Below, piece by piece: positions 9,801 to 18,190 of a stretch of 24,358 nt of DNA. Below the pieces are notes generated by a model. It was given only the letters and a program-made list of their open reading frames with translations. It had not been told where the DNA came from and ran no database searches. Source of the stretch: Welwitschia mirabilis (lineage: Eukaryota > Gnetophyta > Gnetopsida > Welwitschiales); NCBI GenBank assembly GCA_051453625.1, contig JBOZIK010000001.1, forward strand, positions 295,468,101 through 295,492,458, given 5' to 3'. Made by a program: the position numbers and the translations under genes. Positions within the stretch are counted from its first letter, which is position 1, and every line of letters begins with the position of its first letter.

Positions 9801-9924
9801 TCAGAAAAAAGAAGAAAAAATAATGCTAACAAAGAAAAAAAGGGCAAAAATAAAATCCTAAGAAGCCGAGGAAGAGGGCTGAAGAAAAAAACTCCAAAGA
9901 GAGGTCCACAGGATCTCCTTCAAA

Positions 9925-9936
9925 GCTTTAATACCA
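9925..9936 (-). other. Primer binding site, initiator tRNA-Met type
   Basis: The minus strand reads TGGTATTAAAGC. The standard plant Copia primer site, complementary to the 3' end of initiator tRNA-Met, is TGGTATCAGAGC. The two differences are one C-to-T and one G-to-A change. It stands two bases from the LTR end at 9939, the normal spacing. Confidence 0.7.
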
Positions 9937-9938
9937 CT

Positions 9939-10140
9939 TGTTGGGAAATCGAAGAGCACATGAACAAGATTTTCCAAACTAAAAGTTTTATTTTTCTAAA
10001 ATAATTCTTCATCCTTATTACATTAAAGATATTTCTTATAAAGGCAAGCACATCATTAGGACTTTACAAGGGTTTTCAAATATCTCTAGGTATAAGACTA
10101 TAGTATGCATACAAACCTTAGCAGTTAGTGCATATTTGTA
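9939..10140 (-). repeat. LTR of the Copia-like fragment (right end uncertain)
   Basis: On the + strand it opens TGTTGGGAAATC, which on the element's own strand is the LTR terminus ...CCCAACA. The edge at 9939 is fixed by the adjoining primer site. I could not see a convincing matching terminus on the far side, nor a partner LTR, so its length is unknown. Confidence 0.45.
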
Positions 10141-10220
10141 AGGTTTAATTATTATAGTCACCTATTAAATATTTAATTATTGAATAGAGTAGTGATTGGT
10201 AGTGTATGAGTTAATATATA

Positions 10221-11698
10221 TGTTGTGAGGATAAATTAGCCTTATTTGATAGTGTTTTAAAGCATGTTTTAAGCTTAATTGATAAGTTACCTAGGAATTT
10301 ATGTTAATTATGCATAACTACCATAAGGATCATAAAATACATATATTTTTAACATAAGTGACTTCTTTTGGATTTTTTTGAGGATTTCTCTATTATTAAC
10401 CTTCTAGAGAAGTGATGACGACTTATAATTTGATGATTTTAAAGGACTGTATTTAGAAGACATTCTAGTTACAACATCATGAGAAACTTAGGGGAGCCAA
10501 CATGATTCATGGAGATGTTTATGGGCTAATTCTAATACTTGAAAATCTTAAATGCTAATTTTAGACTCATAGATGTTCATCAAATATGAGAGTAACTAAG
10601 AAAGGGCTTTGTTCACCTTGTCCTCTAGATGAAGATAGGAGACAACCAACTATAAATAAGCATTTGAATACCTACCTATAAACTTATTTTTTAATATCCA
10701 TTCATGTTTAGTCATTCAAACAAATCTATCCACATAACTAGCTAAGAGAAGTTAGTTTCAGAGAAGGATGATATGGCATAACATGGGAGATGATCATTAG
10801 TAGTTAACACCTTCATCCATCTAGTCATCCATATGAAATAAGTGAATAACTATTAGCAATTACATCAAATATACATGTGCAGCACACATGTTTATCATAG
10901 TTATTAAATGTTGGACCTTTAATCTCCATTATTATCTAGATGAAATTCTTATATAACCATTCAAATTTGATTAAAAGGTAATTTAATTACATTTATTTAT
11001 TAGTAAGAGTCATGTCTTTTTAGTTTATATCTATTGGCATTTTACACTACTAATTCAAACCTACAAACAACCCTCTTAGGCATATATTTTAGCCTATTTT
11101 TAGCATTAAATGATCTTGTAATGATTATATTCCATTCATATATGAGATCTATCTTGACTTGTGAGAGGATATTTCTTTGGTGTTGGGCTAAGTCTCCTTC
11201 ATTAAAGGTATACTACAATTTTATTAATAAATAAATTTTTATTTTCTTAATTATTATTCTTATTTGTCTTATATTTTGTATTGGAATTAATTTAGTGTTT
11301 TAGTAGATTAATCTTGCTTTTGATATAGAATATAAGATCCAAATTGGGTGATAATAGATTAGTAAACATGGTTAACTAATTGCATTAGAAATTGCATTTC
11401 ATTTTGATCTCATTTTATTTTAATTCTTTGGATTCTAGATTTGATGCATTCCATTAGTTATTGCATTATTATTTCAACTTCATAGTTAACTAGACAAAGA
11501 AATAAAAATTACCTTCTTCTTTAAATGAATTAATTTTCTAGATAATTATTGAATTTCTCACTAATTTATAACATTGGGTTTAACTCTTTACACTAGTGTT
11601 TGTTTATGTAGATTAGAAATTAAAATATTAGAGGTTATTAATAATTATATTTGAAGCATATGTCACATGTTTTACACCCACAAATTACATTTACAACA
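10221..11698 (+). repeat. 5' LTR of element 2 (1478 bp)
   Basis: It begins TGTTGTGAGG and ends TTTACAACA. Three bases later comes the primer site at 11702, the usual spacing, which fixes the right edge; the left edge is fixed by the match with the 3' LTR of element 1 at 5938. No purine tract precedes 10221, supporting a 5' rather than 3' LTR. The five bases before it are 'atata'; the matching duplication would be beyond the window. Confidence 0.8.
10949..10956 (+). promoter_or_regulatory. TATA-like box in 5' LTR of element 2
   Basis: TTATATAA lies 729 bases into the LTR and aligns with CTATAAATA in element 1's LTR (6723-6731). This would be the promoter for the element's genomic RNA. Another TATA-like string, 'actataaataag' near 10648, has no partner at the same place in element 1. 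Confidence 0.4.
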
Positions 11699-11701
11699 TC
11701 T

Positions 11702-11719
11702 TGACAGTATTGTCAAGGA
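11702..11719 (+). other. Primer binding site, tRNA-Asp type (deaminated)
   Basis: The sequence is TGACAGTATTGTCAAGGA. The Athila-type site complementary to tRNA-Asp is TGGCGCCGTTGCCGGGGA. Ten of 18 bases agree, and seven of the eight differences are C-to-T or G-to-A; one is C-to-G. The next bases, 'ggc', also fit typical Athila-type junctions. Its place three bases after an LTR end makes the call much stronger than the raw identity does. Confidence 0.7.
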
Positions 11720-12533
11720 GGCATTCAAAACATTTTGCAAAATTAATTCTCACTACCCAAGGCAATGTTCTAATTTCAAGTTACTTATTTAAGTAGTGTT
11801 GTATATGATTCCCAAGTTGGATTTATGTGTGCACTTAAATTTCTTAGAAGGTCTAAAAGGGTTTACTTGATTATTCTAATTTGGGGTGTAACTATATTTA
11901 CTTTTTAGCAATTTACATTACTTGTAATTTATATTTCTTTTTAATTCAAGTAATATACTTTTATTGTTGTCATTATCATTAATGGTCTACTTTTCTTTTA
12001 AGATATTATTCTTTGTATCTACTCTCTTAAAAAGAAATTACTACTCTTTATTAGGTTTACTTCTTGCACTTCATGTAGTCTTATGAATTACCACATTTTA
12101 TATAAACTTGACCTACACTTTGTGCTTCATGGAATCTAAGTGATTGCCACATTCATTATTAGTGAAACCTACTTCTTATAACTTGAATGATCCTAAAGAT
12201 TATTGTCCTTTGGATGTAAACAATTTTTTTACTCTATTTTAATGATCAAGAGAATGGTAAATCATTTTAAAAAGAAAAGATTCACTAAAGAAATTATCAA
12301 AAAGGGCCTTGTTTCTTTTAATTCAAAAACTTGATGTGAGAAAGAAAAGTTTATTTCAAAAATTAAGAGAGACAATTTTTCGCATTTAGCAGTTCTTGCT
12401 CATATAGTTATCATTTAAAAATTGCTTCCACCTAAAATATCCCTTTACCTTTCTTTAAGCATCTTTCCACTTCTAAAAATTCCTCTCAAGTTATTCAAAT
12501 AGTCCTTCATCTTTAAATAATCCATCTTCTAAC
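11720..12533 (+). other. Leader between primer site and gag, element 2
   Basis: No coding pattern is visible. This is the untranslated leader expected before gag; it is T-rich, without a convincing splice or packaging signal that I can identify. Confidence 0.55.
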
Positions 12534-14200
12534 ATGGCTTCAAGTTCCAATATTACCTCAGTGTCTCTTAAATAAATCATTACTAATTAAAAAAGAGAAG
12601 TCCAACATTCTTTTGACTTATCAATAGGATATGATGTAAAATTAACAACCTCAATTCTTAGCTAAAATTTATAAGAGATGATGTAAAATTAACAACCTCA
12701 ATTCTTAGCTAAAATATATAGGATATGATGGTGAGGACTTCTTCTAACACTTGGTTGAATTTGAATAAATAGTCCTTACCTCAGGAAATGGGAAGAACAA
12801 GATTATTGATAGAACCTACATGATCATTTTTTTCATCACACTTAAATAAAAAGCTAAATATTGATTGAAAACCATCCCATACAAAATCTTTAATAGTTGG
12901 GATCAAGCACAAGATGCTTTCATCAAAATACTGATGTGTAAAACAATCATGAGAAAAATAAGAAAAGAAGTCATAAATTTTTCACAACAACCTTATGAAT
13001 ACTATGCCACAACCTATGAGAGATTCCTAATAGCTTTATTTAATATTCATAGATGAATTTACAAATGAAGATCTTATTGATCATGTCTATTATGAGTTAA
13101 ATAGTCAAATAAAGCAACTAGTAGATTTTGCATGTGAAGGCTTTCTACTCAACCTTACTTTAGATGATGCTTGAACATAATTAGAGGAATTATTTGAGAT
13201 AAGTGAAACTTTCCTTAAACTAATCCATAAGAAAGATAGAATAGGTAAAACAATAGAATAAGTATTGAAAGAAATGAAGAAAGTGCATTAAAAAAATAGA
13301 TAAGAACAAAACTAGCCCTAGCAACATTATTTAAGACCTTACCAACACATAAGAAAAATATATAAGAACTATTTTTTATGCTAAAGTATTTAATGATAAG
13401 CCTTCAACATCATACTATACATGTGACATTTATAAAGATAATTTCTATAGTGCTGACAATTATCCTGTTTTGTGAACTTATAAAGAATTGATGTTCGAAT
13501 ATGCTTGTGTATTAAATCAAAGGCTAAACATTTATAGAAACAGTTAATAATTTAAACAAGAAACAATGGGCCATCTCTAACTTTTAGTACCTTGTTTGAA
13601 AATAAATTCATAAATAATAACTTCCAACCAAACTCTTCTAACTATGATTAAAATGTTTTACTTATGGATTTAGTTAAAGAGTTGAAAAAGATGCATGAGA
13701 TCACAAATCAAAATATAAAAAATTAAAAGAAGAATGTTAAAAAACTTATAGGAATACTTATAATAAAATATGTTAGAAAATCAAAGACCACAAGGGTCTC
13801 TTGTAACTTAAATAATAACTACTCCTTATGACATGAACAAAAATTTGAAGGTGACAACTAGCAGTGGGCATAACACACCCCTTATGATAAAATATCAATT
13901 TAATACAACAAAGAAAAAGATGAAATACAAGATTATGACATAGATATTCTTGATAAATAAAGCCTTATTTTAACATCTAAGGTAAAATTCAATAATACCA
14001 CAACTCATAAATATAAAGGAAAGAAGCCTACAATTCCTTCATAAGAAATATTGAAGACTACTCCTACCTATGATGATAATTTTAAAGCAATTATGTAAGA
14101 TTAAGCATAAACTTATCCTTTTGGAAAATATTGTAAGATAATTATAAGTACAATAAATTATGGAAGGACTTAGTCAAAAAATAAAAAATAAAAAACCCAA
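12534..14200 (+). pseudogene. gag (capsid-nucleocapsid) remains, element 2
   Basis: Gag forms the particle that packages retrotransposon RNA. The likely start is ATG at 12534, which opens M-A-S-S-S-N, a plausible gag N-terminus after the leader. The capsid part is clearest at 12820-13230: L-K-x-K-A-K-Y, I-F-N-S-W-D-Q-A-Q-D-A-F-I-K, I-N-F-S-Q-Q and Y-E-R-F-L, the pattern of the plant retrotransposon gag family. A zinc knuckle follows at about 13422-13470: the first Cys remains (C-D-I), and TAT replaces two later Cys codons (D-I-Y and D-N-Y-P-V). After it come T-Y-K-E-L-M and E-T-M-G, typical of this lineage, then a long linker towards protease. Many stops and frameshifts, one from the 47-bp duplication at 12633-12726, leave it non-functional. 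The 3' limit is approximate. Confidence 0.75.
12633..12726 (+). repeat. 47-bp tandem duplication in gag
   Basis: Units start at 12633 and 12680. The first 36 bases of the two are identical, although the surrounding DNA is heavily mutated, so the duplication is younger than most of the decay (or an assembly slip). Being 47 bases, it shifts the gag frame. Confidence 0.85.
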
Positions 14201-14244
14201 AAGAATACCATATCAAGTAGAGTTTTCATATCATAATCTCTATT

Positions 14245-14570
14245 CAACTTAGTGATACAAAAATGTTCTAAATTTAAAGACCCATGGGCTACCATAGTTA
14301 GTTTCTTTTGGAGGATACTAAAGAGATAAAGAAATTATTGATCAACATGGGAAAGTAAAATTGAATCAATAAATATTATTTTGAAATTGGCTAATACAAA
14401 TATTAAAAAATATAATGGAATCATTAAGGACTTGGTAATCCAAATAAAGTAATCCTTTATCCCTATAGATGTGATTATCATTAAGGTAGAATATAATAAA
14501 GGATATCCTTTATTCTTAGAAAGAGCCTTTTATGTAATATCCCACTGTGTTATTGAGATAATCTATAGGG
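14245..14570 (+). pseudogene. Aspartic protease remains, element 2
   Basis: This would be the retroviral-type protease that cuts the gag-pol product. The active-site loop, normally L-I-D-x-G-A, appears as L-I-N-M-G-K at 14338-14355, with the catalytic Asp changed to Asn (AAC at 14344-14346). After a small deletion or frame change the C-terminal half follows: K-L-A-N-T-N-I-K, G-I-I-K-D-L-V-I-Q, P-I-D-V and, near 14510-14540, P-L-F-L-E-R-A-F-Y, matching the family's P-x-I-L-G-R-A-F. It stands between gag and RT as expected. Inactive. Confidence 0.7.
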
Positions 14571-14939
14571 ATGATAGAAAATCATGTGAGGAATAAGAAA
14601 TTCATTATCATAGTATTTGATGTAGCTTAAAAAGATATGAAAGATAAGTTACATCTAGATAAATAAATTAAATTCACCATGCTTCTTCAACATTACTTTG
14701 TAAAATAAAAACTCATTACTTTAAAACATAAAACCTTATATGATAATCATAAAAGTCCTAGAAAGCTTAAACTCATCAAATCCTTATAACCTTAATGATA
14801 ACCTTCTATTCAAAAACTTGCATGAATAAGTGAATGAGAACTTTAAACTCCTACTTGATAATGATTTTAAACATGTAAGATTCATAAAAAATTTACTTCA
14901 TTAAGATGGATGTTCTATATTAATGAAAGATGACCATGA

Positions 14940-16325
14940 TTTGTAACCTAAAGAATTACCAAATGTGTTGAAATACATATTTTTACATTAAAACCCTAAG
15001 TAACCTTTAAATATCAATGATTGTCTCTAATCTTCCTAATAAAACTCATTAATTATACTTCTTACATCTAAAATGCATGCTTTTTCGTGAACACATAAAG
15101 ATCTTTTATCCATTATTCCTTCTATAGTTTAACATAAAATCTACTTGGAAGAAAATACTAAACCCATTGGATAATCATAAAGAATACTTAACCTAGTCCG
15201 TAATCAAGTAGTAAAGAGGAAATCATTAAACTTATGGCACTATAATCATATCTGCCATTTATGATAATGAATGGATTATAGCCTTAACTATAGTTTCAAA
15301 AAAGGTGAAAAGTAATTAGTGTGTATTAGCTCTAGAAAACTTAATGATGTCATAAATAAAGATCCTTGTTCATTGTCCTTTATAAGCCAAGTACTTGATA
15401 AAGTACAAGGTCATTCTTACTTCTATCTCCTTAATTGCTATAGTGGCTATAACTGTTATAACCCACATTTTGTAAGCTTTAATAAATAGGGTTTCTAAAC
15501 TATGTAAAACATTTTTTATATCAATTNNNNNNNNNNNNNNNNNNNNNNNNNNNNNNNNNNNNNNNNNNNNNNNNNNNNNNNNNNNNNNNNNNNNNNNNNN
15601 NNNNNNNNNNNNNNNNNNNNNNNNNNNNNNNNNNNNNNNNNNNNNNNNNNNNNNNNNNNNNNNNNNNNNNNNNNNNNNNNNNNNNNNNNNNNNNNNNNNN
15701 NNNNNNNNNNNNNNNNNNNNNNNNNNNNNNNNNNNNNNNNNNNNNNTTTTAAATCTTATAATGTGTTAATAGAGTCTAAATAGGATTTGATCGTAGGTTC
15801 CGTTGTGCATGATAGTTAATAACGAAAAAAAAATATGGTTAATTAGGGCAATTAAGGTTGGGGTGTTACAATAACCAAGTATGCCCTACCCATAAAGACC
15901 AATTAAAATCACCTTTACTTTTAAACAAATGTCCTTTGATTTATGTACTGCACCTAGAATGTTTTAAAGAGCCATGATAAGTATCTTTTCTAATATGATT
16001 GAGGAATATATAGAAATATTTATGAATAACTTTTCTATCTATGATGATTTTTTTTAAAAAAACATCAAAAAGATTAGAGAAAATTACAGAGCGATTGAAC
16101 TTCATTTATCTTGGAAGAAGAGTCAATTTATTATGAGAGATAGAATAGTATTGGAATATCATATTTCTAGTAAAGAAATCAAAATAGATATATCAAAAAT
16201 AAACATCATTAGAAATATTCCTTTTTCAGCCAATGTCAAACAAGTTAGCGCTTTTCTTTGTCATATTAGTTTTTATAGAATATTTATTAAGGAATATGCT
16301 AATATATATAAACCTCATTAAGTAC
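14940..16325 (+). pseudogene. Reverse transcriptase, element 2 (split by an inserted LTR)
   Basis: RT copies the element's RNA into DNA. Visible in order: the upstream L-K-E-L-P-N-V-L-K-Y-I-F-L segment (about 14950-14990); L-E-E-N-T-K-P-I (about 15145); K-L-N-D-V-I-N-K-D with F-I-S-Q-V-L-D-K-V (about 15335-15405); motif A as L-L-N-C-Y-S-G-Y-N (15427-15453), where Asn (15433-15435) replaces the catalytic Asp. The foreign LTR 15454-15870 interrupts here, and Q-V resumes at 15876. Motif C, normally M-D-D-F, reads M-N-N-F (16022-16033), both Asp codons having gone from GAT/GAC to AAT/AAC. The thumb follows with F-L-C-H-I-S-F-Y-R-I-F-I-K-E (about 16250-16295). All three catalytic Asp are lost, so it is inactive. 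The stretch 14570-14940 before it is unstructured linker with no motif I recognise. Confidence 0.9.
15454..15870. mobile_element. Solo LTR (or gapped LTR insertion) inside RT, with 220-N gap
   Basis: The insert opens TGTTATAACCC and closes GGGTGTTACA, imperfect inverted ends of LTR type. It is flanked on both sides by ATAAC (15449-15453 and 15871-15875), a 5-bp target duplication as made by LTR-element integrase. Removing the insert and one copy rejoins the RT reading Y-S-G-Y-N/Q-V. Assembled length is 417 bases, of which 15527-15746 are N. If the gap length is right it is a solo LTR; a longer element hidden in the gap cannot be excluded. The family is not identified; ends of the form TGTAACACCC...GGGTGTTACA are common among plant Ty3/gypsy elements. 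Confidence 0.8.
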
Positions 16326-16329
16326 TATG

Positions 16330-16860
16330 CTAAGATATGTAAACCCCTTTAATTTTTGTTACAAAAAGATATTAAGTTTCATTGGAACGAAGAGTGTCAA
16401 TATGTCTTTGAAAAACTTAAAGACAAAATCCTTTTTGAACCTATGGTATGAGGTCTAGTTTAGAATAAATATTTTAAACTCATGTGTGATGCTAGTAATG
16501 TGGCCATAGGTTGAGTATTAGGGAGGAGGGAACATGTGAAGGAATATAAAGTCATTAACTATATTAGCAAAACTCTTTATGGATCTCAACTTAATTATCC
16601 TGCAACCGAAAAAGGAATTCTTTTCATAATTTTTTGCCTTAATTAACTTAGACATTATCTTATTGTCTTTATTAAAACATGTATACTGATGATGCTATTA
16701 TTTGATATCTTATAACCAAAAAATATTCTATTGCAAGACTTATTAAACATGTGCTTCTAATGTAAGAATTTAGCTTAACCATCATAAATAAAAAAAGAAA
16801 TCTCAATTTTGTTATTGATCATCAATCCACAATCCCTTATGAATAAAACCCTCTACATTT
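16330..16860 (+). pseudogene. RNase H, element 2
   Basis: RNase H removes the RNA strand of the RNA/DNA hybrid during reverse transcription. The segment follows RT directly. It shows F-H-W-N-E-E-C, then M-C-D-A-S with its catalytic Asp (16488-16490), V-A-I-G-x-V-L-G, the I-S-K-T-L stretch, A-T-E-K-G with the catalytic Glu (16608-16610) and T-D-D-A with a third Asp (16688-16690; the family has T-D-H). It ends with A-R-L-I-K-H-V-L-L-M-x-E-F and I-D-H-Q-S. It is therefore the pol domain whose acidic residues survived best, although stops and frameshifts still break it. Element 1 keeps only the last 30 or so codons of this domain. Confidence 0.85.
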
Positions 16861-16899
16861 CTCTTATGATCTTTCTATATAAGACAACTTTTATTTAAG

Positions 16900-18190
16900 C
16901 AACTCTTTTTAATTGAACATCTTTACTCTGTCTCTTCTCAACATATTACTCCATGGTATGCTGATATTTTGAACTATATTGTCCTTATAAAAACTCCCCA
17001 ACATTAGAATTAGAATAAAATAAAATTTTTCCTCCATAGAATAGAAGATTATAAGTGGAATGAATAATACCTATATTATAGATTTAATGATCAAATCATG
17101 CGTAAGTGTGTGATAGAATAGGAATAATGTTATATCTTTAATCTTTCTTATGATAAGGATGTGAGGATCATTTTAGTGGTCAAAAGACTACTATAAAAAC
17201 CCTACATGTTAAATCCTATTAGCGTACTCTTTTCAAAGATTCATTTAACTTTACTAAAAGATTTGATGCTTCTTAATGCTTTGGTAGCCTTTCCAAGTCT
17301 CCAAACATGGCCCTCCAACCTATTTTAGAGTGTGAACCTTATTATTGTCAAGGTATAAATTTCATAGGTCCTTTAACTCATATTTTTATAATAGAAATTA
17401 TATCTTGATGGTTATAGGTTATGTGGAAAAATGGATTGAAGCCATTCTTACTACCACAAGTAATGCTAAAAGTTTATGATCTTTTCTTAAATCCAATATT
17501 TTTCATAGTTTTAGATTTTCTAGAATGTTAATTAATGATCAAGATACTTATTTCATCAACACGGTTCTTAAAAAATTCGTCCTTTTCATAGGGTGGAACA
17601 TAGAATAGCCAATGCCTATCATCTACAAGTAAATGGTTAAGCTAAAAATGCCAATAGAAAAATAAAAAAATGCTTCAAAATCATATATTTAAAAATAATA
17701 AATCATGGTTTTTAAAAGTTACTGATGTTCTTTTGACTTACCATAATACTTGGAGTAATTCACTTGGTTTTTCCCTTATGAGCTTATGTATGATAAGACT
17801 TGTGTTTTTCTTATTGATATGTGATACAATTTTTATAATACCATTCATCAACTAAATATTATTAATTTTGATGAAAATCTTTAGTATAGATTAGTCCAAC
17901 TACAACACCTTTATGTTAAAATTACTCATGTTATCCCTAGGCAACTCATTTAAAAAGATCAAATCCAAATTTTACCATGATAAAGATCTTATACGTAAAT
18001 ATTTTAAATCTAGTTAATTGGTTATTTTGTATAATACTTGAGTAAATCTACCTCATAGAAAGTTAACTTCTAAATGGCTAGGTCCTTACCTTATAGAGAA
18101 AATACATTCTAATGACTTTGTTAAGATTCTCGACTTAAACTCTCATGAAGAGTTAAAAGTAAATGGATAATAGTTGAAGCTATATTAATT
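16900..18190 (+). pseudogene. Ty3/gypsy integrase, element 2 (broken)
   Basis: The domain order equals that of element 1: linker with W-Y-A-D-I-L-N-Y (about 16955), a zinc-binding region (about 17150-17290, poorly kept), the core and the C-terminal barrel. In the core, G-I-N-F (17352-17363) has Asn in place of the first catalytic Asp, the second Asp survives (17537-17539), and the final Glu is Lys (AAA, 17644-17646), inside H-L-Q-V-N-G. Y-V-E-K-W-I-E-A and S-N-I-F-H-S-F lie between. The barrel ends with S-H-E-E-L-K-V-N-G and L-K-L-Y (about 18145-18186), close to the F-K-V-N-G-Q-R-L-K end typical of Athila-type integrase. Multiple stops and frameshifts. Confidence 0.85.

Larger units (their letters stand above)
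9445..10140 (-). mobile_element. Copia-like LTR element fragment, minus strand
   Basis: Read on the minus strand, an LTR end (...CCCAACA, complement of 9939 onward) is followed after two bases by a primer site at 9925-9936 and then by a pyrimidine-rich leader. That order is an LTR, PBS and internal region. No gag or pol is seen further along the minus strand, so it may be a non-autonomous element with a large internal non-coding region, or a truncated copy. No second LTR was found in the window. The right limit is a guess; it must end before 10221, where element 2 begins. Confidence 0.55.

Noticed and set aside
7399-10220. Interior of a single element flanked by the two LTRs
   Set aside because: No primer site after 7398 and no purine tract before 10221, whereas both signals occur on the outer sides.
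10639-10665. TATA-like string 'actataaataag' as the LTR promoter of element 2
   Set aside because: It has no partner at the aligned position in the other LTR; the pair 6723 and 10949 is better supported.
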